From Actinobaculum sp. 313 (GTDB lineage: Bacteria > Actinomycetota > Actinomycetes > Actinomycetales > Actinomycetaceae): 64,000 nucleotides of DNA. The DNA lies in assembly GCF_003073475.1 (NCBI RefSeq), contig NZ_CP029033.1, forward strand, positions 930,001 through 994,000, in the 5' to 3' direction. Made by a program: the position numbers and the translations under genes. Numbering within the stretch: the stretch's first letter is position 1; each line of letters starts with the position of its first letter. This document shows, in pieces, positions 19,562-29,100 of this stretch. The notes below the pieces were generated by a model. The model was not told the DNA's origin, made no database searches, and saw nothing but the letters and a program-made list of their open reading frames with translations.

Positions 19562-20434
19562 ATGGCAAATGCGTGGATTATTGCGGTTGACCCGCAGGTT
19601 TCTGCTCTCGTTGAGCTCGGACGCGCCCTGGGCGGAGAAGTCACGGGTGTAACGGTTGGCAATGTGCCGCTCAGCGGTGTTGACAGGCTGTTCTCGGTGT
19701 CAGTGACCGATGATCTGCCGGCAGAGGCCGCCGCTCCGGCCGTGGTCGCAGCGGTGGCAGCGGCACCCGGTGACGTTATCTTTGCGGCGAATAAGTCGGC
19801 GGAGCGTGTGCTTGCCGGTGCCGTGGCAGCGGCATTGGGTGCGCCGGTTATCACCGGGGTGAAGAGCCTCGCCGACGGGGCTGCAGAAGTGAACCGTTAC
19901 GGCGGGATTACCGCAGAGAGTGTTTCCTTCTCCAGTCCAATTGTGGTGATTGCCGACGGCGGAGCCGAAGGGGAAGACGCTGCTCCAGCAGCGGAAGTTG
20001 CGGCTTCCGAGGAGATGTTCAACGCGACAGTCACAGCGACCGAGGCGGCGGATGTTACGCAGGCCAATCTCGGTGCAGCTAAGGTGATCGTGGCCGTGGG
20101 GCGCGGCTTCAAGGCGCAGGAGGACCTCAAACTTGCCGAAGATCTTGCGGCGGCCGTGGGTGGAGAAGTCGCCTGCTCCCGTCCACTCTCCGAGGGCAAT
20201 GGCTGGATGGCGCGTGATCGCTACATCGGCATTTCCGGTCAGCAGGTTTCTCCGGATCTGTACATTGCTGTCGGTATCTCTGGGCAGATCCAGCACACTG
20301 CGGGTATGGCTGATTCGAAGACCGTCGTCGCCATTAACAATGATGCGAATGCTCCGATCTTCGCGTTGTCTGACTATGGAATTGTTGGTGACCTGTACAC
20401 GCTGCTGCCCGCACTCACGGCAGCGGCCAAGTAG
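19562..20434 (+). CDS. fixB: Electron-transfer flavoprotein alpha-type subunit FixB
   Basis: ETF alpha family protein of 290 residues. The C-terminal FAD domain is clear: [44 protein letters not shown] and a final Asp in [15 protein letters not shown]. The N-terminal domain is short and Ala-rich ([18 protein letters not shown]), as in FixB proteins. AGAAAGGAAAG precedes ATG 19562. It should pair with FixA; with FixC and FixX this is the set that can split NADH electrons between a low-potential and a high-potential acceptor in nitrogen-fixing relatives. Bifurcation here is inference. Confidence 0.93.
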   Translation: MANAWIIAVDPQVSALVELGRALGGEVTGVTVGNVPLSGVDRLFSVSVTDDLPAEAAAPAVVAAVAAAPGDVIFAANKSAERVLAGAVAAALGAPVITGVKSLADGAAEVNRYGGITAESVSFSSPIVVIADGGAEGEDAAPAAEVAASEEMFNATVTATEAADVTQANLGAAKVIVAVGRGFKAQEDLKLAEDLAAAVGGEVACSRPLSEGNGWMARDRYIGISGQQVSPDLYIAVGISGQIQHTAGMADSKTVVAINNDANAPIFALSDYGIVGDLYTLLPALTAAAK

Positions 20435-20437
20435 GCG

Positions 20438-21742
20438 ATGATGGCGGAGGAAGAGAGCTACGACTTCGACGTTATCGTCGTCGGCGGCGGTATCGCGGGA
20501 ATGGTATGCGCCTACCTGCTCGCGCAGGAAGGCCGCGAGGTCCTGCTCATCGAACGGGGAGTAGAGCCTGGTTCCAAGAATCTATCCGGCGGTGTGTTCT
20601 ACTGCCGGGTGATGGAGGAGATCTTCCCGAACTTCGTCGAGGAGGCGCCGGTGGAGCGGCGCATCACACGCAACTGTCTGAGTTTCATGAATCCTGGATC
20701 CTTTGTAAACGTGGACTACTGGGATTCACGCCTGGCTGAGCCAGTTAATGCCGTCACCGTGTTGCGGGCCAAGTTCGACGCGTGGCTTGCCGAGAAGTGT
20801 GAGGAGGCCGGTGTCGCGGTTATGCCCGGCATTAAGGTCGACGAGCTGATCAACGAGGACGGTCGTTTCGTGGGTGTGCGCGCCGGCGACGACGAACTGC
20901 GCGCTCGCGTGGTTGTTGCGGCCGATGGCGTGAACTCGTTCATTTCTCGCTACGCTGGCATTCGCGCCAAGGAACCGACGAATAATCTGGCCGTTGGTGT
21001 GAAATCCGTGATCCAGTTGGGCGAGGAGAAGATACGTGACCGCTTCAACCTGACCGGCGATGAAGGCGCGGCATACGCCATCGTCGGCGACTGTACCGAA
21101 GGTGTCGGCGGCGGTGGCTTCATGTACACCAACAAGGACTCGGTTTCTATCGGAGTCGTTGTACGCTTGGACGATCTGGCGGCGAAGGGGAAGTCTTCCT
21201 CGGACCTGCACGATCATTTCCTCTCCCATCCGGCGATCGCTCCCTTCATCGAAGGCGGCGAACTGCTGGAGTACGGCTGCCATCTGGTGGCCGAGGGCGG
21301 GCAGCGCATGCAGCATGACCTGGTGCGGTCGGGCCTTGTGGTGATCGGTGATGCCGCCGGGTTCACGCTGAACACCGGATTCACGGTGCGTGGCATGGAT
21401 CTGGCCGCCGGCTCTGCACGTGCGGCGGCCAAGGTTATCAACGACGCGATCGAGGCGGGCGACTATTCGCAGGAGTACCTGGAACGGTACATCGACGAGT
21501 ATAACTCGACCTATGTGGGCAAAGACATGGCGACCTACGCCAAGGCTCCGGACTTCCTGGAGAACGAGGAGATGTATGGTCAGGTCGGCGAGTTGGTTGC
21601 CGAGGTACTCTTTGGCGTGTACAACTTGGATTTGACTCCGCGGCGGCACCTGGTGCCGCTGGCCAAGGACGCGCTGAAGCAGTCGGGTCTAAAGATTCGC
21701 AGACTTGCCAAGATCGGCATGCAAGCAGTAAGGGCGATGTGA
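20438..21742 (+). CDS. fixC: FixC flavoprotein (ETF:quinone oxidoreductase-like)
   Basis: FAD enzyme of 434 residues. N-terminal dinucleotide fold VIVVGGGIAGMVCAYLLAQ followed by the acidic end VLLIERG, the GSKNLSGGVFY segment, and the C-terminal FAD contact VVIGDAAGFTLNTGF. It starts 3 bases after the fixB stop. FixC links the ETF pair to quinone or to FixX. Its stop is one base from the fixX ATG. Confidence 0.94.
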   Translation: MMAEEESYDFDVIVVGGGIAGMVCAYLLAQEGREVLLIERGVEPGSKNLSGGVFYCRVMEEIFPNFVEEAPVERRITRNCLSFMNPGSFVNVDYWDSRLAEPVNAVTVLRAKFDAWLAEKCEEAGVAVMPGIKVDELINEDGRFVGVRAGDDELRARVVVAADGVNSFISRYAGIRAKEPTNNLAVGVKSVIQLGEEKIRDRFNLTGDEGAAYAIVGDCTEGVGGGGFMYTNKDSVSIGVVVRLDDLAAKGKSSSDLHDHFLSHPAIAPFIEGGELLEYGCHLVAEGGQRMQHDLVRSGLVVIGDAAGFTLNTGFTVRGMDLAAGSARAAAKVINDAIEAGDYSQEYLERYIDEYNSTYVGKDMATYAKAPDFLENEEMYGQVGELVAEVLFGVYNLDLTPRRHLVPLAKDALKQSGLKIRRLAKIGMQAVRAM

Positions 21743-21743
21743 C

Positions 21744-22040
21744 ATGGCTGATTTCTTTGAAGGAAGTGTTCCCGAGCGGCTGGCCAGGAACGTCTACGAG
21801 GTGGACGAGGGCAATCCGCATATCGAGGTGAACCAGGAGATCGCCAAGGCGACGGGCACCGGCAAGGTGCTGGTGCGTGTGTGCCCGGCTCATGTGTATT
21901 CCGAAGAGCCCGACGGGACCATTTCGGTTGAGTATGCGGCTTGCCTGGAATGCGGCACCTGTTTGGCTGTTGCAGCACCCGGTGCGCTGAAGTGGCACTA
22001 CCCGGCCAGTTCGATGGGCGTCGTGTTCCGCGAGGGCTGA
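21744..22040 (+). CDS. fixX: Ferredoxin-like protein FixX
   Basis: 98-residue iron-sulfur partner of FixC. Four cysteines are placed as in E. coli FixX: one in VRVCPAHVYS and three in CLECGTC. Like E. coli FixX it lacks the extra cysteine after CLECGTC seen in some ferredoxins, so one 4Fe-4S cluster is expected. The ending LKWHYPASSMGVVFREG is typical. Last gene of the cluster; the terminator hairpin lies about 105 bp downstream. Confidence 0.94.
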   Translation: MADFFEGSVPERLARNVYEVDEGNPHIEVNQEIAKATGTGKVLVRVCPAHVYSEEPDGTISVEYAACLECGTCLAVAAPGALKWHYPASSMGVVFREG

Positions 22041-22145
22041 CGCGCAGGTGGCCGTCCGGCTGTGTTAGGTTGCGTCTAGCTATCGGTTGACCACCGACCA
22101 CCCGTGGGAATGGTTTCGTCTCCCTCTCCATGACTACGGGTAACG

Positions 22146-22188
22146 CGAGGGCGGGGGCTCCGAATGGAGCCCCCGCCCTCGTTGTTGT
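22146..22188. terminator. Strong bidirectional hairpin between fixX and ackA
   Basis: Perfect 16-bp stem CGAGGGCGGGGGCTCC (22146-22161), loop GAAT, complement at 22166-22181, followed by TTGTTGT. It lies between the convergent fixX and ackA genes and can serve both. Confidence 0.85.
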
Positions 22189-22689
22189 GCAGTAGGGGAT
22201 AGCGGGTTGGCCAGCGTGCTCTGGTCGCGGCGGGGCTCACAGGGATAAGGTGCTGGGCCCTGTTGGTATCGGCCGCCTGGGTGAGCGATGCCGGGTCTAG
22301 CTTGGTCGACATTCCGGGTTTTCGGTAGTTTCTCCGGGTTATTCGTGGAAAACTGGCGAAAACCAGGAGAGCCTAGGAGCCTACCCGTGGGCGGCCCCGG
22401 TGGAAGGCGACGCCCATCCCCGGCGACAAGGCGACACGCGGCCCGGTGGGGGCCAGAAGCACTGGAAGTCGTCAAGGCTAGCGACAAGGCGACCCGCAGA
22501 CCTGAGGAAGGGACCCCGTGTGAGGACGCCTGCTCGGATTCTCTGGAGATCACCCACAAGGACTACTGATCGTCCACGGGGATCGCCCGCGGGGATGAGC
22601 GTCCCTTCCACGATGGTCCGCGTTCGCCCACGGGGTTCCCAGTGGAGGTACTCTTCCTCGTCGTCGGGTAAGTAGCGGGAAACGCCTTC
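22189..22689. other. Gene-free spacer before ackA
   Basis: About 500 bp without a supported gene. It contains imperfect short repeats of a GGCGACAAGGCGAC type around 22400-22500 and a proline-rich open frame on the minus strand that lacks any protein signature. Confidence 0.5.
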
Positions 22690-23865
22690 CTACACCAGGG
22701 TCATTGCCTGGCGTGCGATGGCAAGCTCCTCATTGGTCGGGAACACGAGCACCGCGACCTTTGACTCGGGTGTTGAGATGATGCGCGGCTCCTTGGAGCG
22801 AACCTTGTTCTTCTCTTCATCAAGGAAGATGCCGAAGGGATTGAGGCGCTCAATGACCTCGCGGCGCAGTTCGGCGTCGTTCTCACCAACGCCTGCGGTG
22901 AAGGTGATCGCATCCAGACCACCCATAATCGCTGAGTAGGAGCCAATGTACTTGACGATCCGGTGCGCATAGACGGCCAGGGCCTCGATCGCGTTGGCGT
23001 CTCCGGATTCGGCGAGCTCACGCACTGCACGCATGTCGTTATCGCCCGCCAGGCCCTTGAGGCCGGACTGGCGGTTGAACAGGTCGTCCAACTCGTCGAT
23101 TGACATGTCGGCCACCCGTGCCAGGTGGAAGACCACCGCCGGATCGATATCGCCGGTGCGTCCGCCCATCACCAACCCCTCCAGCGGGGTTAAGCCCATG
23201 GAGGTTTCCACGGCTTTGTTATTGACCACGGCGGACGCGGATGCGCCGTTGCCCAGGTGGAGGACGATCTGCTTGAGATCGTCGCGGCCAAGAAGTTTCG
23301 AGACCTCGCTGGAAACGAACTGGTGTGATGTGCCGTGGGCGCCGTAGCGGCGAATCTCGTATTTCTCCGCCAGTGCGCGGTCAATGGCGTAGGTGGCGGC
23401 CTCTCCCGGCAGCCCCTGGAAGAACGCCGTATCGAATACGGCCACGTGGGGCACGTCGGGCAGGAGGCGCCGGGCGACAATGATGCCCTTGAGATGCGCC
23501 GGATTGTGCAATGGGCCGAGTGGGCACAGCTTCTCAATGGTTGCCTGCACGTCGTCGGTGACAATTGCCGGACCATCGAAATACTTGCCGCCTTGCACGA
23601 TCCGGTGGCCGACAGCTTTGATGGAACTGTCGGTCAGTGAGGGGCCAACTTCGTCGCACAGGCGTAAGACCTCTTCCAAGCCCTTGCCATGATCGGGGAC
23701 CGGGCCGTCGATTTCGCGGGTGATATCGCGGTAAACGTGCTCGATATGGCCGGTCTCCTCGCCGATGCGCTCGACGAGTCCGTGGGCGATGGCCTCACCG
23801 CTTTCAGGGTTGACGAGCTGGTATTTGATCGAGGACGACCCTGAATTGATGACAAGAACAGACAT
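22690..23865 (-). CDS. ackA: Acetate kinase
   Basis: Converts acetyl phosphate and ADP to acetate and ATP in the cytoplasm. 391 residues, near the usual 400. It starts VLVINSGSSSIKYQLV (phosphate-1 motif), has VAVFDTAFFQGLP, YGAHGTSHQFVS and HLGNGASASAV (nucleotide-binding), and ends with FTAGVGEN. ATG at 23865 follows GAGGAG. It lies 160 bp after pta on the same strand, so the two form the normal pta-ackA operon. Confidence 0.97.
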   Translation of the reverse strand: MSVLVINSGSSSIKYQLVNPESGEAIAHGLVERIGEETGHIEHVYRDITREIDGPVPDHGKGLEEVLRLCDEVGPSLTDSSIKAVGHRIVQGGKYFDGPAIVTDDVQATIEKLCPLGPLHNPAHLKGIIVARRLLPDVPHVAVFDTAFFQGLPGEAATYAIDRALAEKYEIRRYGAHGTSHQFVSSEVSKLLGRDDLKQIVLHLGNGASASAVVNNKAVETSMGLTPLEGLVMGGRTGDIDPAVVFHLARVADMSIDELDDLFNRQSGLKGLAGDNDMRAVRELAESGDANAIEALAVYAHRIVKYIGSYSAIMGGLDAITFTAGVGENDAELRREVIERLNPFGIFLDEEKNKVRSKEPRIISTPESKVAVLVFPTNEELAIARQAMTLV

Positions 23866-24025
23866 TGTGCTCCTCGTGTAGTGCTGTGCCGGGATTCCGG
23901 CGGTTCAAACTTGTATCTGGCCGATCCCGGCGATGGCGTTGTTTGCGCCGGGCTGATGTCGGCGCCGATGTTTGTACGGCGCGGACTCACGACCGCGTAT
24001 GTGCCGAAGAGTCGGCAACCTTCAT

Positions 24026-25660
24026 TCAGTCCTGTTGTGCCTGTACGGCGGTAATGGCGACGGTGTTGACTATGTCCTCCACCAGTGCGCCGCGCGAGAG
24101 ATCGTTGACCGGTTTGTTTAGACCTTGCAGGACCGGACCGACAGCGACGGCTCCGGAGGAACGTTGCACTGCCTTATAACCGATATTGCCCGCATTCAGA
24201 CTGGGGAAGACGAACACCGTGGCGCGCCCGGCGACGGGGGACCCGGGCATCTTCTTGGCAGCGACTGTCTTATCGACGGCGGCATCGTACTGGATTGGAC
24301 CTTCTACCAACAGTTCCGGACGCGCCTCTTGTGCAAGCTTAGTGGCCTCGGCGACGGCGTCGACGTCGGGGCCCTTGCCGGATGTTCCGGTGGAGTAAGA
24401 GAGCATGGCAACCCGTGGCTCCACACCGAACTGTCGAGCAGTTTCTGCGGAGGAAATGGCGATTCCCGCCAACTCCTGCGGTGTGGGATTGGTGTTGACC
24501 GCGCAGTCGCCGTACACGTATACGCGATCTTCCATCAGCATGAGGAAGACGGAGGACACAATGGATGCTCCCGGCCTGGTCTTAATGATCTGGAAGGCAG
24601 GAACGATGGTGTGTGCGGTTGTGTGGGCAGCGCCAGAGACCATGCCGTCGGCATCGCCCATATGGACCATCATGGTGCCGAAGTAGGAGACATCCTTCAC
24701 CTTCTCCACCGCCTGCTCGTAGGTGACGCCCTTCTTGGCGCGCAGGTGGGCGAACTCGGTGGCGTACTTCTCGATGCGTTCCGGATCATTAATCGAGACG
24801 ATTTCGGCGCCCGTCAGGTCGAGGCCGAGCTCTGCGGCGTGGGCGGTAACAGCGTCTTCTTCGCCCACCAGGGTGATATCGGCGACTCCACGGGCGAGTA
24901 GTTCGGCAGCGGCCTGGAGGATCCTGTCATCTTCCGATTCCGGCATAACGATGCGTTTGCGGTCTGCGCGGGCGCGGGCGATGAGCGCGGCGGTGAAACT
25001 GAGAGGGGTGATTACCTCTGAGCCTTGTTCCATAGCGGCCCGCAGCGTCTGCTCGTCCGTACCTTCAATGGTGCGTGGCTGTCCATCCGGCAGCAGGACC
25101 AGGGGACCGGTGAGTCCGGCAGCGGGCAGTTCCTGCTCGAACCCATCGGCCGCATCGACCACGATGGTGGCTGAGATGGGCCCGTTTTCTCCGGAGATCT
25201 CGGCGGCGGAGAGCGAGGCGATGGCGGCTGTTTCTACGGCAGTACGCTCGGCTCCGGTGAGCACCATGATGACGGAGGTGCCGAGATTGGCAGCTGCGCG
25301 TCCGGTGCGCGCGAGCATGCCGGGATTGAAAGGATCACCATCAAGCACACCGAGTACGACGACGGCATCCAGCCCCTCGGCGTAGTCTGTGTACCGCTTG
25401 ACTAGGGCGTTCATGGCGGCCTCTTCGTCAGCGACGTAGGCTTGCCGAGTTGTGCCCCACGCACGGTCGACGTCGGCGGCCTTGCCGACCCGCTGCAGCA
25501 GTTCGAGGAACACCGCGTCGTCGTGGATGGGGCCATTGGCGAAGGCGCGGAATACGCCAACGTTGTTGTACTGCTGGAGGAGCGAGTCGAGATATGCACG
25601 CAGAACGGTTTGCGTGCCGCAATTGCCTTCGATCGCCGTGAAATAGACGCTGTTTGCCAC
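24026..25660 (-). CDS. pta: Phosphate acetyltransferase, short form
   Basis: Makes acetyl phosphate from acetyl-CoA, feeding AckA. The GTG at 25660 is the start, with GGAAGG just upstream; the frame upstream of it is not protein-like. 544 residues, against roughly 700 in long Pta. The C-terminal catalytic domain starts near ITPLSFTAALIARARADRKR and has MVSGAAHTTAHT, LSYSTGTSGKGP and NIGYKAVQRS. The N-terminal P-loop-type domain is kept but its motif is degenerate (AIEGNCGTQT), and the middle DRTGG domain appears to be missing. Confidence 0.94.
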   Translation of the reverse strand: MANSVYFTAIEGNCGTQTVLRAYLDSLLQQYNNVGVFRAFANGPIHDDAVFLELLQRVGKAADVDRAWGTTRQAYVADEEAAMNALVKRYTDYAEGLDAVVVLGVLDGDPFNPGMLARTGRAAANLGTSVIMVLTGAERTAVETAAIASLSAAEISGENGPISATIVVDAADGFEQELPAAGLTGPLVLLPDGQPRTIEGTDEQTLRAAMEQGSEVITPLSFTAALIARARADRKRIVMPESEDDRILQAAAELLARGVADITLVGEEDAVTAHAAELGLDLTGAEIVSINDPERIEKYATEFAHLRAKKGVTYEQAVEKVKDVSYFGTMMVHMGDADGMVSGAAHTTAHTIVPAFQIIKTRPGASIVSSVFLMLMEDRVYVYGDCAVNTNPTPQELAGIAISSAETARQFGVEPRVAMLSYSTGTSGKGPDVDAVAEATKLAQEARPELLVEGPIQYDAAVDKTVAAKKMPGSPVAGRATVFVFPSLNAGNIGYKAVQRSSGAVAVGPVLQGLNKPVNDLSRGALVEDIVNTVAITAVQAQQD

Positions 25661-25980
25661 GATGCAATCCTTCCGGTCCCTCTGGTTGGGGACCCTCAGT
25701 TGGCGGGAGTTTCTCGCCGGTCCGATTTTCGCATATTCCGCGCCTAGGATGTACGTCCTAGTACATTTTTCCCGGGGTGCGTGAGCAAAAGCACTTTGTC
25801 GGTGGTGTAGTCCACAGGTAACGGCCCAGAAGTAGCGGCCCGCAAGTATGCGCTGCGTCCATGTCTCGCTAACCGACCAAGTGGACGTTGTCCAAGCTGC
25901 CTTCAAGTAGTGATGTGTCTCGTAAGTCGGTGGCTGGAGGTGGCGTGTCTATAGGAAGTGTGCGTAGTAGGCTAGCAGCC

Positions 25981-26613
25981 ATGGTGCCGGTACACGCACA
26001 GATGCACGCGACGACGCGGCTACAAGCCAGGCGGCGTATTGGGGCGATATTGGGAGCGTTGATGCTGAGTTGTGGACTGTCGGGATGTTCTGATGAACGC
26101 CCGGGCGCGGAGCGCCAGTCTGGTGGTGCGGTTGAGTCGAGCGCCTCGGCAGATGGTACGCTCGCCGCTACTTCGGGTACAGAGCAATCCGGGGCAGGAA
26201 CGACGTCGACCGATGGAGGCCCGGACGAAACTCATGAAGGAGTAGCCGATATGAGGCAGATCAAAATCGTGGTGAACGGGGAGGAACTCAGCGCCACGCT
26301 GGCGGATAATAGTTCGGCGCAGGCGCTGGCAGAGCTGCTCGCAGATGGCCCGATCACCGTGGAGATGGAAGACTATTCTGGCTTTGAGAAAGTTGGTGAT
26401 CTGGGAGTCACCCTTCCGCGTAACGACACACAGATCAGCACGGAGCCGGGAGACCTCATCTTGTACCAAGGCAGCAACTTCGTCATCTATTACGGCACCA
26501 ATTCGTGGAGCCTCACCCGTTTAGGCACGATCGACGACGTATCTACGCAGGAGCTGCAAAGGATCCTCGGTACGGGCGCAGTGACCGTGGAGTTGAGTCT
26601 GGCGCAGGGGTAA
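25981..26613 (+). CDS. Cyclophilin-like-fold lipoprotein, copy 1
   Basis: Secreted, lipid-anchored protein of 210 residues. Signal peptide from RLQARRRIGAILGALMLS with lipobox LSGC at about residue 36, then a Ser/Gly/Thr-rich linker. The C-terminal 115 residues match the small cyclophilin-like family: MRQIKIVVNGEELSATL, SSAQALAELLADGP, LPRNDTQISTEPGDLILYQG, YYGTNSWSLTRLG. Such proteins have no proven activity. ATG at 25981 was chosen to place the signal peptide near the start; an ATG at 26002 is equally possible. Confidence 0.85.
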   Translation: MVPVHAQMHATTRLQARRRIGAILGALMLSCGLSGCSDERPGAERQSGGAVESSASADGTLAATSGTEQSGAGTTSTDGGPDETHEGVADMRQIKIVVNGEELSATLADNSSAQALAELLADGPITVEMEDYSGFEKVGDLGVTLPRNDTQISTEPGDLILYQGSNFVIYYGTNSWSLTRLGTIDDVSTQELQRILGTGAVTVELSLAQG

Positions 26614-27022
26614 CACTGCTCAGGTGATCTCCTGGCGGGGCAGGGGGTAATCCTCACGCGATGTGGTTAGCGCCTGCGAGGAGGAGGCGGCGTGCTGCAA
26701 CGAGGAACTCCGCCGGTCGCTATGTGGTCCGAGCGTGCGAGGAGGAGATGATCTGCGCAGAAGGCTGACGCGCCTAAAACGCGCCTAAAAGCGGCGTTCG
26801 GTGGAATCGCTCTTCTGACCTGACTACCGCTTCCCGACCCGATGCCGGGCTTACAGCTTGCCGGAGGATTAGCAGTCTGGGTGTGGTTTTGCCAGCCTGG
26901 TCAAGAATCCCAGCCTGAATGCGGCCACGCCAGCCTAGCTGAGAATCTCAGCCTGAATCGACCATGCCAACCCGGAGTGGAAAAACATTGTGAGGCAAGG
27001 GAAGGGACAGTAGGCTACCACT
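26614..27022. other. Gene-free spacer with degenerate repeats
   Basis: About 400 bp. A segment of the GCCAGCCTGGTCAAGAATCC type is repeated imperfectly around 26890-26960, and GCGAGGAGGAG occurs twice around 26675 and 26738. No gene is seen. Confidence 0.45.
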
Positions 27023-27577
27023 ATGGTGTTCACACGTTGGAAGCGAGCCTTCGCGGCCCTTGTAGGAATGTTGATGCTGACGGCCGGGATGGCGGGGTGC
27101 ACGAGCGTGCGCACTGATGGTCTACATCCGGGCGGCGGTTTGGATTCGCCTACTGTTGGACCGTCTGATTCGGATACGACGCCGGACGACACCGGCGAGG
27201 ACGAGCCGGTCGCCACGCAGATCAAGATCGTGGCCAACGGGCATGAAATGACTGCTACGTTACAGGAGAACAGCGCCGTAGACGCATTGCGCGACATCCT
27301 CGCCGATGGTCCCCTCACGCTCGAGTTGAAAGATCAGATTGAGAAGTACAAGGGTGCGAAATTGGAGCAGGAGCTACCGACAGACGACTGGAAGCCAATC
27401 AACCCTGGGCCTGGTGACATCATCTGCGACAGGATTGGTGAACTCGGTATCTACTACAGGTATAACTGGGCTAATGCCGTTCGCTTGGCGAAGATCGATG
27501 ATGTCACACAAGAGGAACTGAAAGAGATTCTGGGCACTGGCGACGTCACCGTTGAAATCAGCTTAGTGGAGGAATGA
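27023..27577 (+). CDS. Cyclophilin-like-fold lipoprotein, copy 2
   Basis: 184-residue paralogue of the lipoprotein at 25981. Signal peptide FAALVGMLMLTAGMAGC with lipobox MAGC, acidic Asp/Thr linker, then ATQIKIVANGHEMTATLQ, a shared DILADGPLTLEL core and the shared ending LGTGDVTVEISL. The middle differs: the LPRND/LYQG loop of copy 1 is replaced by LPTDDWKPINPGPGDIICD. Its GGGAAGGGA ribosome site lies about 17 bases before ATG 27023. Tandem duplication followed by divergence of the binding face is the simplest reading. Confidence 0.85.
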   Translation: MVFTRWKRAFAALVGMLMLTAGMAGCTSVRTDGLHPGGGLDSPTVGPSDSDTTPDDTGEDEPVATQIKIVANGHEMTATLQENSAVDALRDILADGPLTLELKDQIEKYKGAKLEQELPTDDWKPINPGPGDIICDRIGELGIYYRYNWANAVRLAKIDDVTQEELKEILGTGDVTVEISLVEE

Positions 27578-27867
27578 GGTCGGTGCTCTAGGGCCGCCCT
27601 GTGTGGGGCGGTTTACGCGTGCTAATACGTTAAGCGGACGCGAAGGCGCGAGGCGGCGCGGCACATGGCAGCGGCGAGTCGGGCGCTACCGTGCGCAAAC
27701 GCCCCGGGCTTGGGGCCGCACGTTGCGAGGCGGCAGCTACGGTGCGTCAGGTCGGCGGCTGTGGTGGTGTGCTCGGGCCGCCTGACACACGGCAGCGGCA
27801 CACGGCAAGTGCGGGCGACGAGCTGTGCTGTAACGGCTTGGTGTTGTGCTGCAACGGCCTTGGAGTT

Positions 27868-28536
27868 CTAAGAAGAGGAAAATGCTCTGGATGCGGCGCT
27901 TGGGACGCCGTCGGTGATTCTCACTCCCTCAAGTGCGAGGAGGTATGCCTTCCGCTCTACGCCGCCCGAATATCCGGTGAGGCGACCGTCCGCCGCGACC
28001 ACACGGTGACACGGCACGATGATGGAGACCGGATTGCGGCCGACGGCGGCGCCGACTGCTCGCGCGGAGACTCGGGTATCGGGGTGCCCGGATGCAGCAC
28101 GATCCGCCGCAATACGTCGCGCTATCTGCCCGTAGGTGGTTAGTTGACCGTAGGGAATGGCCGTGAGGTGAGTCCATACCTCCTTTTGGAAGGCGGTACC
28201 TTCGGCGCGAAGAGGAGGGCACGGGCCGGGGTCACGGCCGGCAAAGTATTCGTCCAACCATGCCACCGCATCATGGAGTACGGGCGGTGTGCGAACAGTT
28301 TCGTCGGTGGAAGGTAGTGGGTTGCTACCGGGAGAAGCCAACTGTGTGGCGGGACCGGAGTCTTCCTTCCTGACCGTTGGGCTGAGGGTCGGGGGTGTAA
28401 AGAACATGTTGGCTTTGGTGGCGTCGTGCTGGTGGCATGGCAGGAGCTTGCAAATGCACCCGTTGTTGCTGGCGAGCAAGAGGTCGCCGATAGGGGAGGT
28501 GTAGGTGATCGCCCTATAGCGGATCGGGTCGAGCAC
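27868..28536 (-). CDS. ogt: Methylated-DNA--protein-cysteine methyltransferase
   Basis: Repairs O6-alkylguanine by transfer to its own cysteine. The active site IIVPCHRVV is present, followed by LTGYSGGVERKAYLLALEG; the DNA-binding part reads PYGQLTTYGQIARR. GTG at 28536 is the start, with AGGAG seven bases upstream. 222 residues, about 45 more than usual because of a Ser/Pro/Thr insert at about residues 40-85 between the N-terminal strands and the conserved domain. Stands alone; the gene upstream is on the other strand. Confidence 0.93.
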   Translation of the reverse strand: MLDPIRYRAITYTSPIGDLLLASNNGCICKLLPCHQHDATKANMFFTPPTLSPTVRKEDSGPATQLASPGSNPLPSTDETVRTPPVLHDAVAWLDEYFAGRDPGPCPPLRAEGTAFQKEVWTHLTAIPYGQLTTYGQIARRIAADRAASGHPDTRVSARAVGAAVGRNPVSIIVPCHRVVAADGRLTGYSGGVERKAYLLALEGVRITDGVPSAASRAFSSS

Positions 28537-29072
28537 GGCCTATCTCCTTTCGTGTGGCCACGCGGCAGGTGCGTGCGGGAGGTTCTCGGGCGGTGTGCCG
28601 ACTATGTTCGGCTGAGCCTACGGTGTGCAGAAGGGTGCTGCCGCCATGCTAAACCCTGAGTCAGCCATCCGCTCGAACTTCGGGAAGTAACGACGGTTTG
28701 AAGGGAATGGATGGGGTGGAGAGATTCTATCAGTTGGCGAGGTGGACGGAGCGCCGACTCACCAACCCGCAGAGGTATTCGGAGCGTCGGCGTGGCCTCC
28801 GGGTGACGTAGTTGGAACACCGGTGCCGCGACCTGGCAAGGCGGCTGGAACACTACTGCCGCAACCTGGCGTTCTGTTGGGATGAAGTACTGGATAACAA
28901 CCGACTCGATCTTTCACATCGGTTGCAACCTGGCGTGTTGCTGGGATGAAGTACCGGATGTTGAGTCGGCCGACGTCAGTATTTCGCGACGGGCCGTGGT
29001 TGGTATCTAGCGTGGCATGCCGTGGCGGTGGCGCAATCGACTGTGTACGGGGGCTACCCCTCCCAGCCTACG
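28537..29072. other. Gene-free spacer with a direct repeat
   Basis: About 540 bp. GCAACCTGGCGTTCTGTTGG near 28868 recurs as GCAACCTGGCGTGTTGCTGG near 28925, each followed by GATGAAGTAC. No gene is seen. Confidence 0.5.
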
Positions 29073-29100
29073 TTAAGGTTGTTGAGTATATGCTTCTCCT
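29073..29100 (+). promoter_or_regulatory. Promoter of TAP-like gene 1, likely leaderless
   Basis: TATGCT at 29089-29094 ends six bases before the ATG, and no ribosome site is present. The same layout (TACGAT at 31200-31205, then six bases) precedes the paralogue, along with a shared TTAAGGTT segment. This fits leaderless transcription starting at the ATG. Confidence 0.5.
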
